DNA of 64,000 nt from Batillaria attramentaria (GCA_018292915.2 JACVVK020000534.1:130001-194000), one strand, 5' to 3'; shown: positions 33,347-44,235, counted from the stretch's first letter. Notes: a model not told the origin generated them from the sequence alone. Program-made: numbers and translations.

Positions 33347-34190
33347 TGCATGTGTCACTGCGGGAAACGCGATTTTTACACAAGTCCCTGGTTTGCTCGT
33401 GCATGTGTCACTGCGCGAAACGCGATTTTTACACAAGTCCTTGGTTTGTCAGTGCATGTGTCACTGCGCGAAACGCGATTTTTACACAAGTCCTTGGCTT
33501 GTCAGTGCATGTGTCACTGCGCGAAACGCGATTTTTACACAAGTCCTTGGCTTCTCAGTGCATGTGTCACTGCGCGAAACGCGATTTTTACACAAGTCCT
33601 TGGCTTGTCAGTGCATGTGTCACTGCGCGAAACGCGATTTTTACACAAGTCCTTGGCTTCTCAGTGCATGTGCTACTGCGGGAAACGCGATTTTTACACA
33701 AGTCCTTGGCTTCTCAGTGCATGTGCTACTGCGGGAAACGCGATTTTTACACAAGTCCTTGGCTTGTCAGTGCATGTGCTACTGCGGGAAACGCGATTTT
33801 TTACGCAAGTCCTTGGCTTGTCAGTGCATGTGCTACTGCGGGAAACGCGATTTTTTACGCAAGTCCTTGGCTTGTCAGTGCATGTGCTACTGCGGGAAAC
33901 GCGATTTTTTACGCAAGTCCTTGGCTTGTCAGTGCATGTGCTACTGCGGGAAACGCGATTTTTTACGCAAGTCCTTGGCTTGTCAGTGCATGTGCTACTG
34001 CGGGAAACGCGATTTTTTACGCAAGTCCTTGGCTTCTCAGTGCATGTGCTACTGCGGGAAACGCGATTTTTACACAAGTCCTTGGCTTGTCAGTGCATGT
34101 GCTACTGCGGGAAACGCGATTTTTTACGCAAGTCCTTGGCTTGTCAGTCAGTGTGTCAGTGTGCCGCTGCGGCCGGGAAACGCGTTAGAC
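33347..34190 (+). repeat. 53/54-bp minisatellite, about 15 units
   Basis: GAAACGCG starts at 33364 and recurs every 53 bp to 33788, then every 54 bp to 34058, then 34111, with a last diverged unit at 34177. The 54-bp units carry an extra T and ACGC instead of ACAC. Period 53 cycles reading frames; the long open frames are artefacts. Confidence 0.97.
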
Positions 34191-34252
34191 ATTGTGTGTA
34201 GCGTCACAGCTAGGAACACAGTAACTGTGGAAGAACACTTATTTGTTTTATT

Positions 34253-34383
34253 TGGTTGTGTGTGAGAGAATGCGTGTGATTCACGTGAGCGTGCGTGTTG
34301 GGTTCAGTTCGCGGCGCTTTAAGCCGATTCATGACATTAGGTAAGGCGCCTATACAATACTTATTATTATTCTTATTCTTATT
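34253..34383 (+). mobile_element. SINE family C 3' fragment (copy C4)
   Basis: Contains 'gagagaatgcgtgtgattca', 'gggttcagttcgcggcgctt' and a degenerate ATT tail. Confidence 0.85.
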
Positions 34384-34808
34384 ACATGTATTAGAATCGG
34401 CAGTCTGACCCCTCTCCCTCCCCACCCCGCCCCACCCTCCCTACTCCCCATCCCATCTTTTCGGCACAAGCAGACTACAAGAATGCATTCAGAGTATGAA
34501 CAGGAGAGACTGTGCAAAACGTAGAACTGATTCTGAAAGGAAAAGCAAAATAAAAAAAATAAAAATTGCCGGGACGCTCGAGTGTATCCGTTTTGGCCAG
34601 AAATAGAAAAGCAGACATTGCCTCCAGAGGTAGCCCCCGTTTGCACGAGTCGAGCGGATGCCGCTGCAACCAGTTTCAATCAAACGTGACAATGGCACAA
34701 GTTAGCATGAAATCGAATTAAGTCTGATGGCCCACAGCGACTGAAACTGTAGAGGGAATTCTGCTAGGGACAGCATTTTTGTCCTTCCTGCTAAATAATT
34801 GTGCAGTT
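34384..34808. other. No recognisable feature
   Basis: C-rich at 34410-34450, otherwise apparently unique. Minus-strand open frames lack support. Confidence 0.4.
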
Positions 34809-35600
34809 GTTTCTTTACGTCTCTGACTGCCTCTGTCTCATCAAATCAAGTGAGCCACTGAGAATCCAACGGATCTTATTGGCGCGTCTTCCTAGAGAGA
34901 CGTAAAACCCCCTTTGGTATTCCTCGTAATACTATCAATTGCTAGGGATGTCAAAGAGACTAACCCCTTCGGCATTCAACGTAGTATCTAGAAGTTCATT
35001 CACCCTGTTTCTTTACGTCTCTGACGGCCTCTGTCTCGACAAATCAAGTGAGCCACTGAGGATCCAACGGATCTTATTGGCACGTCTTCCTAGAGGGACG
35101 TAAAACCCCCTTTGGCATTCTTCGTAATACTCTCAATTACTAGGGATGTCAAAGAGACTAACCCCTTCGGCATTCAACGTAGTATCTAGAAGTTCATTCA
35201 GCCTGTTTCTTTACGTCTCTGACTGCCTCTGTCTCGACAAATCAAGTGAGCCACTGAGGATCCAACGGATCTTATTGGCACGTCTTCCTAGAGGGACGTA
35301 AAACCCCCTTTGGCATTCCTCGTAATACTATCAATTGCTAGGGATGTCAAAGAGACTAACCCCTTCGGCATTCAACGTAGTATCTAGAAGTTCATTCACC
35401 CTGTTTCTTTACGTCTCTGACGGCCTCTGTCTCGACAAATCAAGTGAGCCACTGAGGATCCAACGGATCTTATTGGCACGTCTTCCTAGAGGGACGTAAA
35501 ACCCCCTTTGGCATTCTTCGTAATACTCTCAATTACTAGGGATGTCAAAGAGACTAACCCCTTCGGCATTCAACGTAGTATCTAGAAGTTCATTCAGTCT
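34809..35600 (+). repeat. 198-bp satellite, four copies in a dimeric higher-order pattern
   Basis: GTTTCTTTACGTCTCTGAC-type starts lie at 34809, 35007, 35205 and 35403, with a diverged fifth at 35601. Copies 1 and 3 share variants (gactgcc, actatcaattgc), while copies 2 and 4 share others (gacggcc, actctcaattac). Each unit has an inverted TTTACGTCTCT/AGAGNGACGTAAA pair. Confidence 0.96.
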
Positions 35601-35671
35601 GTCTTTCACGTACGATTCTAACTGCACAGAGTTTAGTCCAATGTTTAAAAGAAAACTCGAGGGGGAGCATG

Positions 35672-35885
35672 CCGCGAACTGAACCCAACACGCACGCTCA
35701 CGTGAAGCACACGCATTATCTCACACACTGGACATGAACACATTACAATCACGTGGTGCGAAGGGTGAGCTCAGCAATTTCAGTTTCCGAATTTAGAATT
35801 GCATTTATTTTCACATTTTGTGGGCTGAACATTTCCAAAGCAGAGGGGGAGGAAACCGGAGTACCCGGAGGGAACCCCTGACGTA
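35672..35885 (-). mobile_element. SINE family C fragment (copy C5)
   Basis: Body 'gccgcgaactgaacccaaca' to 'gagtacccgga' on the plus strand. Both ends are truncated. It is joined to a family F fragment (35612-35670). Confidence 0.8.
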
Positions 35886-36368
35886 TTTTAGCCATGCATT
35901 TCCTCACAGCTTGACCACGTGGCCACATAATGGAGCTAGTCACACAAACTGAAAAAGACTCCAGCCTTCCACAAGTCAAAAGTTTTGCAATGTGGATACA
36001 ACTGGCGATGAACTTGAACTAACTGCATGATCAAGCAGTCTAAACGAAACAAGCAAATTACGCGCGTGGAGATCGCCAGGAACTCTCTTCACGAAACAAA
36101 TCACTGTCATAATTAACAAGAACGAATCGAAAACACAACAACAACAACAAAATGCATATCTAGGAATTGAATGTGGTAGAGTGTAATAGGGCAAAGCAAG
36201 AATGCATTGGCTCCAGAGGCACTGTCAAGGGAGTGAACTATGTATGTTTGCACAGCGAAAAAAAACACGTGTTATATATATCCCAAAACGAACTGACGAA
36301 GTATATATATATATAATATATATATTACAGTTATTATGTACATCCAGTCACTTCCGGCGCCCACTCAC

Positions 36369-36560
36369 TTGTGCCTCTCAGGCCACCACGAAAATTCGCT
36401 TGTGCACTTTCTTTCGCCGAGTCGGCCACAAAAGACAGCTTGTGTTCTTTCTTGGGTGGCGCTTCGGCCAAGTGCAGAGAGATGCTACCAAAGACTGTAG
36501 ATCCAGAGCGTAGCGGTTTTGTAGTCTTCGATAACAGTCGTGCTACGTCCATCTTCCTGT
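36369..36560 (-). CDS. Tentative first coding exon, unknown protein
   Basis: On the minus strand an ATG near 36551 opens MDVARLLSKTTKPLRSGS and stays open to a good GTGAGT donor at 36363-36368. Composition is not repetitive, unlike most frames nearby. I recognise no family and find no downstream partner exon, so it may be chance. Confidence 0.2.
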
Positions 36561-36689
36561 CTGTTGTGTTCCCTTTGCCTCCAAAGCAGCACCACATTTT
36601 GTCAGTATTGGATATCATTGGACCAAGTGTGGTCATGCAGTATTATGCTTTTTCAGACTTTGTGACAGATTCATTGTCCTGCCCCTTCT

Positions 36690-36883
36690 TATTCGCCTCC
36701 CTTCAGACAGAACTCCATTCCCATTCGCCTCCCTTCAGAAAACAAACAAACCTACAACCCTTTCCCTCTCTTCACGGGAAACTCCTTCAGCATTCCCCTT
36801 CCTTCCCATTCCCCTCCCTTCCCATTCCTCTCCCTTCCCATTCCCCTTCAGTCACAAGAAACTGCTTTCCCATTCCCCTTCGG

Positions 36884-36960
<77 letters not shown>

Positions 36961-37060
36961 AAACCGGCTCCTTTCCAATTCCCCTTCCTTCCCCAGCCCT
37001 TCACAAGAAACTTCCTTCCCATTCCCCTCCCTTCCCATTCCCCTTCCGCCACAAGAAACG
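36690..37060. repeat. CCCATTCCCCTTC-type polypyrimidine minisatellite with (CA)n
   Basis: Degenerate 12-18 bp C/T-rich units with 'cacaagaaact' spacers, split by 73 bp of CA repeat at 36886-36958. Confidence 0.85.
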
Positions 37061-37139
37061 TCCTATCCGCTTCCTCCACAAGAAAACTCCCACAACTACG
37101 CACTTCTATGTTCGTGTGATACGTAGTTCGTGTGTGTGT

Positions 37140-37235
37140 CAAGTGAGTTGATGTTATGTATGTAATTCAAATGATTCAAGTACCCCTATCGGGATCAGGA
37201 ATAAACGAACTTGGCTTGACTTGTCTTGACACTTC
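37140..37235 (+). repeat. Possible LINE 3' tail ending in (CTTGA)n
   Basis: 'cctatcgggatcaggaataa' followed by degenerate cttgg/cttga units looks like a retrotransposon 3' terminus. No coding part is attached. Confidence 0.35.
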
Positions 37236-37271
37236 ACCACACAGGACGCCCGTCCTCCCACCATAACGTTA

Positions 37272-37535
37272 TCATGAAGCCAAGACAACCAGGAAGCTTG
37301 CGAACACAGCTAGCAGCAGAGCACTCCACCGGGAGAAGATGGAGAGTCCAGGGCGAGCAGAGTTGCACAGATCTTCATCGTTACAACACATGCGCGTAAG
37401 GCAGCCTCGCGTGGTGTACTGATGGTCAGTGCAGTTATCGAAGTCGTCCTGGTTGGCGCAGTCCTCGGCACAGCTCCTCACTGTGGACATGTACAGGGTC
37501 GTGTCCACGTCGCTCTTCATTTTGAACAGCACCTT
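37272..37535 (-). CDS. Ly6-like last coding exon with GPI signal
   Basis: Acceptor 'ctgtctgcag' precedes KVLFKMKSDVDTTLYMSTV. Then come C-x3-C (RSCAEDC), GCLTRMCCNDEDLCN and a tail with SALLLAVFASFLVVLAS before TGA (37272-37274). The tail is short and hydrophobic with no cytoplasmic segment, typical of GPI signals. Confidence 0.88.
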   Translation of the reverse strand, partial: KVLFKMKSDVDTTLYMSTVRSCAEDCANQDDFDNCTDHQYTTRGCLTRMCCNDEDLCNSARPGLSIFSRWSALLLAVFASFLVVLAS

Positions 37536-39471
37536 CTGCAGACAGAGACGGGGAAACTGTTAGCGCTCACGCTGGTGAGTTAGGGTTTTGCTAGGCACTA
37601 TTGTTGGCGCTGACACTGGTTGATTAGGGTTCTGCTAGGTAGTATTATTAGCAATCACATTGGTAAGTTAAATTAGGGTTCTGCTAGATACCATTGTTAG
37701 CGCTGACACTACTGCGCTACGTGATTTGCTAGGCACTTACTGTTAGCGCTGACACTGGTGCGTTAGGGTTCTGCTAGGTAGTATTGTTAGCAATCACATT
37801 GGTGAGTTAGGGTTCTGCTAGATTCCATTGTTAGCGCTGACACTACTGCATTACGTGATTTGCTAGGCACTTACTGTTAGCGCTGACACTGGTGCGTTAG
37901 CGTTCTGCTAGGTAGTATTGTTAGCAATCACATTGGTGAGTTAGGGTTTTGCTGGATACCATTGTTAGCGCTGACACTACTGCGTTACGTGATTTGCTAG
38001 GCACTTACTGTTAGCGCTGACACTGGTGCGTTAGCGTTCTGCTAGGTAGTATTGTCAGCGCTGACACTGGTGGGTTAAGGTTTTGCTAGGGACTAGCGTT
38101 AGCGCTCACATTGGTGCGTTAGGGTTCTGCTAGGCAGCATTGTTAGCGCTGACACTGGTGCGTTAGGGTTCTGCTATGTAGTATTGTTAGCGCTGACACA
38201 GGTGGGTTAAGGTTTTGTAGGGAAAATTGTTAGCGCTGACTATTGATGCGTTAGGGTTTTGCTAGACACTATCGTTAGCGCTGACAGTGGTGCGTTAGTT
38301 AATCAGTTAGTTAGTTATTTAGGGCTTTACGCCCCGCAAGCTACAAAGATTATTTCGCGATTAACTCGTGCGTTAGGGTTTTGCTAGGCACTATTGTTAG
38401 CGCTGACACTTGTGCGTTAGTTAGTTAGTTAGTTAGGGTTTTACGCCGCGCAAGCTGTAAAGACTATTTCGCGGTTAATTTTGCTTTAGGGTTTTGCTAC
38501 GCACTACTGTTAGCGCTGACAGTCCTGTATAATGTTCGGGTTGCGTGTTTGAATCCCGATTAGGAAATTATGTGCCATCTCTCTCTCTCTTTCTCTCTCA
38601 CCACACGCACGTATGTACGCACGCACGCACTCACACACAGAGCGATGCTCCCTGGCAGTATTTGGATCTACAACTGCTTGAACGACAGTGGAAGAGCTGC
38701 AGCCAGGCACACACACTGAATAAGTGTCGCTCGACCGTGCCAGCTGATTCCAGTCCGCAAGATTGAAGTTCAGTTCAGCTGAGTTCAAAGATGATCTCTC
38801 AGCGCTCGTAAAATTCTATACACAGTGTTCACACTGACACTATCGTGCCCTCTTGGATTCGAAACTCGAAGGAAGACCGCTTAGCGACTGATGCACTCCG
38901 TCATCGCCTGCTGCCCACGAACAAGCGAGAACGCTGAACTAGATTGATTGGAGATCAGTCTGAAATGCAGGCGCCGACCTGCGGTGACCCAGTCATGGCA
39001 CCCGCTACCTCCGTTAAAAGGGAGCAAACCCTGTTGCACAAAAATCGAATTATCCGCCCCTTGAGCCCGGGGAGAAGCGTGCTGTGAGGTGAATCGCGCT
39101 CACGCATCTGAAGGGGAACGTTTGGACAGAAAGCGCCAAAAACTTCTCCCTCCCCTGAAAACCCTAAAGCCTCTCCTGATTGACTAGCCCGCCATACTGC
39201 CCAAGCGACTTCCGGTCCAGGCGGCGCGCGCATCGATCGTCGTCAAGCACCGTGAGTAGTGTTTGTCCTGGCGCCAATAAGACTTTTTGAGAATAGCACG
39301 CATCGTAGAATACCTTATCCTCTCCACCCCCCCCCCCCCCCCCATCCGCTCAGCTCCTCATTCTGTCCCTTCTCCCTTCCACACCAACACACCTCTGGGA
39401 GATGTCAAAGAGTTGGGGCAGACCTAATCAATAAATAATTATTGTCACATCTATTCACTGACACAACCTAC

Positions 39472-39556
<85 letters not shown>

Positions 39557-39797
39557 CAACCTCCCCCTCCCCCCTGCTACAAGAGGCCCCACTATTAACG
39601 TCGCAATCGAAAGTGCTGCGAGGGGCGCTAGAAAAGGGTTGAATGCACTTCGCTTTGTCAACAGCTGGCGGCACTATGAGCCAAAAAATAAGGTGAAGTG
39701 TCTGTATAATAATAATAATAATAATAATAATTATCATTATTACGCAGCTACTCCGGAAGTGGGAAAGTGGGTTATTGTGTGTGTGCGCGGGCATGGG

Positions 39798-39861
<64 letters not shown>

Positions 39862-40293
39862 CATTATCGGATCCCAAAGAAGCCTACCTGCTTTGGTGAA
39901 CCTTGAACAGGGGTCAAAGTCACAGGGCGTTGTTGAAATGCCACATAAAACAACCAGCCTATGCCACCGTAGTTAAGACAGCTCAAGGGAGGCAACTAAG
40001 CTCAGCTTAAAGCATGAGGAGATGGACAATGTCTGGACAGTGGCTTTTTTCCCCCATCGCTTCGGCGTGGCATTTTAATACTTGTTATTATCATTACTAT
40101 TAGCATTAGTATTATTAGTATCAGTATTATTAGTATCAGTATTGTTATTAATAGTATTATTGCTATTATTATTCACGAACCTGGCAGACCTGGCCAACGG
40201 GACATTCTCGCTTGACAGCCTTGTAGTTGTCCTCGGGTCCTTGATCACAGTTGTCGGCGATACAGTGCCAGCAGGACAGTGCGCGCGTGGAGT
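37272..40293 (-). CDS. Ly6/uPAR-type GPI-anchored protein, partial gene
   Basis: Two minus-strand exons splice in frame (113 nt and 264 nt; 124 complete codons before the stop). They encode a three-finger domain beginning ALSCWHCIADNC and ending with the signature CCNDEDLCN. Twelve cysteines are present; typical single LU domains have 8 to 10. A hydrophobic C-terminal tail after NSARPG suggests GPI attachment. The signal-peptide exon should lie at higher coordinates and was not identified. Ly6 proteins act at the cell surface, often modulating receptors or channels; the specific role here is unknown. Confidence 0.85.
37561..38525. repeat. ~45-bp minisatellite in 134-bp higher-order units, Ly6 intron
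   Basis: Units of the type GTTAGCGCTGACACTGGTG plus 'cgttagggttctgctagg' repeat throughout. 'gtgatttgctaggcactta' recurs at 37721, 37855 and 37989, exactly 134 bp apart, defining triplets of ~45-bp units. Two 'ttttacgcc...gcaagct' inserts occur at 38330 and 38440. Confidence 0.93.
38526..39473. other. Ly6 intron remainder, no recognised exon
   Basis: Contains a SINE-like fragment 'gtttgaatcccgattaggaa' near 38548, related to 32320-32340, short CT/CACG repeats at 38580-38640 and a poly-C run near 39328. Confidence 0.45.
39474..39557. repeat. (CA)n-(CACG)n microsatellite
   Basis: CA repeat followed by CGCA tetranucleotides. A separate (TAA)n run lies at 39706-39731. Confidence 0.97.
39799..39860. 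repeat. (GT)n microsatellite
   Basis: Pure GT repeat of about 60 bp in the Ly6 intron. Confidence 0.98.
40181..40293 (-). CDS. Ly6-like exon, first half of three-finger domain
   Basis: Acceptor 'ttctgtgacag'. Two nucleotides complete a split codon, then STRALSCWHCIADNCDQG follows and the exon ends PVGQVCQ|gttcgt in phase 0, joining KVLFKMK. LSCWHC and CPVGQVC are classic N-terminal Ly6 motifs. Confidence 0.85.
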
Positions 40294-40357
40294 CTGTCAC
40301 AGAAAGAAATGACAATGACAAATCAGTTTATTCAGTTGGCTTTCGGCCCATGACTGA

Positions 40358-40533
40358 GGGTGGGTGGGTGGGTGTTTGAGGGTTTAACGTCCTTTGCCAC
40401 CACATACGGGTGATACCAAAGACGGGGCAACGATGAAAAAGCCAGCACAAATATTTGGCTCCAGCCGGGATACGAACTCACGACCCGAGCATTCGAAGTC
40501 CAGCGCTCTACTATTCGGCCACCCCGGCTCCCC
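40358..40533 (-). mobile_element. SINE family A, full length (copy A5)
   Basis: GCCCATGACTGA flanks both sides (40346-40357, 40534-40545), a perfect 12-bp target duplication. The GGGTGGGTGGG tail is at the left on plus and the tRNA head at the right. Confidence 0.95.
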
Positions 40534-40590
40534 GCCCATGACTGAAAATTTGGGGGGGGGGGGGGATAGGATGAGCACGCACGCTCCATA

Positions 40591-41391
40591 TCACAGAAAG
40601 AAAGAAAGGAAGATAAAGACAAAAAAAAAGAAAGGAAGATAAAGACAAAAAATAAAGAAAGGAAGATAAAGACAAAAAAGAAAGAAAGGAAGATAAAGAC
40701 AAAAAAAGAAAGAAAGGAAGATAAAGACAAAAAAGAAAGGAAGGAAGATAAAGACAAAAAGGAAAGAAAGGAAGATAAAGACAAAAAAGAAAGAAAGGAA
40801 GATAAAGACAAAAAATAAAGAAAGGAAGATAAAGACAAAAAAGAAAGAAAGGAAGATAAAGACAAAAAAAGAAAGAAAGGAAGATAAAGACAAAAAAGAA
40901 AGAAAGGAAGATAAAGACAAAAAAAAAGAAAGGAAGATAAAGACAAAAAAGAAAGAAAGAAAGATAAAGACAAAAAAGAAAGAAAGGAAGATAAAGACAA
41001 AAAAGAAAGAAAGGAAGATAAAGACAAAAAAGAAAGAAAGGAAGATAAAGACAAAAAAGAAAGAAAGGAAGATAAAGACAAAAAAGAAAGAAAGGAAGAT
41101 AAAGACAAAAAAGAAAGAAAGGAAGATAAAGACAAAAAAGAAAGAAAGGAAGATAAAGACAAAAAATAAAGAAAGAAAGATAAAGACAAAAAAGAAAGAA
41201 AGAAAGATAAAGACAAAAAAAGAAAGAAAGGAAGATAAAGACAAAAAAGAAAGAAAGGAAGATAAAGACAAAAAAGAAAGAAAGAAAGATAAAGACAAAA
41301 AAGAAAGAAAGAAAGATAAAGACAAAAAAGAAAGAAAGGAAGATAAAGACAAAAAAGAAAGAAAGAAAGATAAAGACAAAAAATGTCATGA
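40591..41391 (+). repeat. 27-bp purine-rich tandem array, about 30 copies
   Basis: Units of GGAAGATAAAGAC plus A-rich spacer recur every ~27 bp, with small poly-A length changes. The plus strand is almost purely purine. The long minus-strand frames (SFLSFLSLS-type) are artefacts. Confidence 0.97.
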
Positions 41392-41660
41392 GGCATTTCT
41401 GCTGTACTATCATGTGTGTGAGCGTCAATAACGGTTTTGGTTTCAACTTTTGTGGGTGAGTGTATGACCGGTTATGAACAGAATTATCCGCATTCGTGAA
41501 CTTGGAAACCACCAACTGAGCCCAAATTTAAAATCAAATCATGATATGATCGGCCATCGACTGTAAAATGACACTGCATTCCACTTTGATACGAGGACGT
41601 CTCTGATCTGTGTTGTTCTGTCTGTGTCTGTCTCTGTTCCTGTGTGTCGGTGTGTCTGTC

Positions 41661-41663
<3 letters not shown>

Positions 41664-41719
<56 letters not shown>
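41664..41719. repeat. (GT)n microsatellite
   Basis: Pure GT repeat. Confidence 0.97.
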
Positions 41720-41722
<3 letters not shown>

Positions 41723-41911
41723 AGAGCCAACCTCGATTGCACTCACACTCAAGAGGTCGACTGCTGTGAATTCGTAAAATATTTCAGATTTCACTTCAAG
41801 AAACCATTCGAAAATATGAAACAATAACAGGCACGACATTTTTTTTAAAACATAAAAATATTTATCACCTGAAAAAATGTGTCAACATGAAATGTGACAC
41901 TGTAAGGAAAC

Positions 41912-41912
<1 letters not shown>

Positions 41913-41974
<62 letters not shown>
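41913..41974. repeat. (GA)n microsatellite
   Basis: Pure AG repeat of about 60 bp. Confidence 0.98.
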
Positions 41975-41979
<5 letters not shown>

Positions 41980-42426
41980 CCTTGTGAATTGACTACAGTG
42001 CTACCTAAACCAGCCGAGACCAATCTTCCAGATGAAAATAGCACCAAATGAACACGGGACAAATCATTTCCGTAATCACACACCAATGCACAGGCCACAC
42101 TCCCCATAATATGATCTCCCGAATAAATACCCCACAAATGTCCTCCCAACTAAGTTTATCCTCACCTCGGAGGAGACGCTGCCTATCCCACAAGGCCATG
42201 CGCGCAAACAGTTTATCTCGATACTCGCCATGAGCACGGGGTGTAATCAACATGGACGCTAGTGTTTCTGATGTTACCCTGCTTCAAAAGTTTCGCCGAT
42301 GGTTGCCCTGACGCGAACACCGTATGTCTGAAATATGAGAATGCACGCGTGTTTGCATTGTTGTAACGCGTCGGTCAAAGTCGTTGTCTGGTTGATAAAC
42401 TGCCCCTGTCCCAGTTTGGCTTACAG
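41975..42426. other. No firm gene; CpG-bearing stretch
   Basis: An 80-codon minus frame (42005-42253) and short ATG-started frames on both strands near 42225-42310 are visible. None has a recognisable family. Confidence 0.35.
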
Positions 42427-42862
42427 ACGAGTAATAGCTTCCGGGTCAGTCATGTAACTACGCTAAATATAGTAGAAAATCTTTTCCCCTTTTGAAATTG
42501 GTGTGGAGAGTAATAGATGGCAATCTGGTGCTTTTTGTTGGCTTTGTAAACGAGTTTCATGCCAGGTAATAGTAAAATTAGGGAAAAATGAGCCTGGCTT
42601 GTGGACTATTTGTATTCATGCGCGGCTGGCACAGGAGCCAGCAGACGACCGTGGAATGAGGGGGTATGTGGTCGCTGCCAACATTGCCAAAAAACGGAAT
42701 ATTGGAATTTGTTGAAATTTACTCTACACATGTGTCTATGGCTGCCTGATTTTTAGCGAATTTTAAAGCATTTCTAGGGTGTCCTCTGCAACGTTATGTG
42801 TAAGAGGAATATATAGCGTTTTTCTCCAAATTTGCATCTCTGGTACGCAGCCTGTATAGACG
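42427..42862 (+). repeat. Dispersed repeat family I, copy 2
   Basis: Colinear with 2771-3275, sharing 'gtaatagctt', 'tgcgcggctggcaca' and 'gaatttgttgaaat'. SINE A6 follows directly. Confidence 0.75.
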
Positions 42863-42863
42863 T

Positions 42864-43037
42864 GGGAGCCGGGTTAGCTGAATGGTAGAGCGTTGGACTC
42901 TCAATGCTCGGGTCGTGGGTTCGAATCTCGGCTGGGGCCAAATATTTGTGCTGGTCTTTTTCTCGTTGCCCCGTCCGTGATATCACCCTTACGTGGTGGA
43001 AAAGGACGTGAAACTCCCAAAACACCCACCCACCCTC
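42864..43037 (+). mobile_element. SINE family A, full length (copy A6)
   Basis: Plus-strand copy with head 'gagccgggttagctgaatgg', B box 'gggttcgaatctcgg' and tail CACCCACCCACCC. No clean target duplication was found. Confidence 0.92.
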
Positions 43038-43165
43038 CTAGTTTCACGCTGACAGACCGAAGTCCGTTGGAAACACTCGGTGCCACCCAAATTTGAAAAT
43101 GAAAACACTCGGTGCCACTGTTCGGAAACACTCTGCCCTAGTGGCGCATTTACTTTTGAAGCTGA

Positions 43166-43417
43166 CTAATAATAATAATAATAAAAATAATAATGTGCAT
43201 TGTATAGGCGCTTTTCCCAATTTCATAATCGGCTCAAAGCGCCGCGAACTGAACCCAACACGCACGTTCACGTGAATCACACGCATTCTCTCACACACTG
43301 GACATAAACACATGGCAATCACGTGGTGCGAAGGGTCAGCTCAGCTATTTAAATTTCGGAATTTAGAATTGCATTTATTTTTCAGATTTGGTGGGCTGAA
43401 CATTTCCAAAGCAGAGG
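43166..43417 (-). mobile_element. SINE family C, 5'-truncated (copy C6)
   Basis: AAT-type tail at the left, conserved body to 'tttccaaagcagagg'. The tRNA head is missing. Confidence 0.85.
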
Positions 43418-43799
43418 ACTAGCACGGGAAACACCAAAGTCCATTTTTGACTGCACCCCCGCGTGCACGCACATAATATCATATAGTTTATCGCAATACT
43501 CTCTATAGACTGTCTACAGCAACCCGAGCCGCGTTTAGGCACATGATACAAGGAACAATCTCCTTATCGACAGTTTCACACTAATGGATTGGTGCGGGCG
43601 CCACGCGTGTATGTGGACCTATTCGTGATTTCCTTCGGGAGAACAAGATGACCTCTTAGGTTATTTGCAACCGTTTTGGGGTATCTGTGACACAGCACAT
43701 GAAAATATAGCAAAAGCGTCGAAATATCTTTTTTTGTGGAGATACGCATTAACTTTGTGGAAATATCGTTCCAGGTGGAAAACGAAGCAAAACAACTCC

Positions 43800-43941
43800 C
43801 ACCATTTGGCCAAGCGGTTAACTCGTAAGAACCGGCTGGGGCCACATATTTGTGCTGGCCTTTTTCTCGTCGCCCCGTCTTTGATATCACCCATACGTGG
43901 TGGAAAAGGACGTTAAACTCCCACACACCCACCCACCCACT
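43800..43941 (+). mobile_element. SINE family A with aberrant head (copy A7)
   Basis: The body from 'ggctggggcc' to the CACCCACCC tail is standard. The head is replaced by 'tggccaagcggttaactcgt', a different tRNA-like A box, and about 40 bp including the B box are absent. Confidence 0.75.
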
Positions 43942-43982
43942 CTTAAGAGCCCGACCACCCCATCCCCACTGCATAATAAGAC

Positions 43983-44235
43983 GGGAATGGACGGCTCCAC
44001 TTCTGTCAATCAAAAGGCTCGAGCACCCAGACTTCAGCCAATCGCGTCCCGCGGCGCAGTGGGCACAACACATGGCAATGTCGAGCAAACGCTCTGCCAG
44101 ACACTACGAGGGAAGCAAATGTAGAGCAAACGCTCTGCCAGACACTACGAGGGAAGCAAATGTAGTTTGATATGACCGACTTGAAAACACGGAAAGAAAG
44201 CGGTAAGTCCACTGACGTCATTTGAGGAAAAAGAC
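43983..44235 (+). repeat. Near-identical ~250-bp duplication, copy 1
   Basis: Matches 44948-45194 almost base for base, except a 6-bp deletion (cttgaa) in the second copy and one or two substitutions. It contains a 41-bp tandem duplication (units from 44083 and 44124). Confidence 0.95.

Noticed and set aside
33177..34265. Long open frames of 280-362 codons across the 53-bp array
   Set aside because: All three plus frames are open because each unit lacks stops and period 53 cycles frames; no splice or start context, and the minus strand is open too.
40332..41515. Minus-strand frames up to 354 codons rich in FLSFLSLS
   Set aside because: Produced by a 27-bp purine repeat, a multiple of three.
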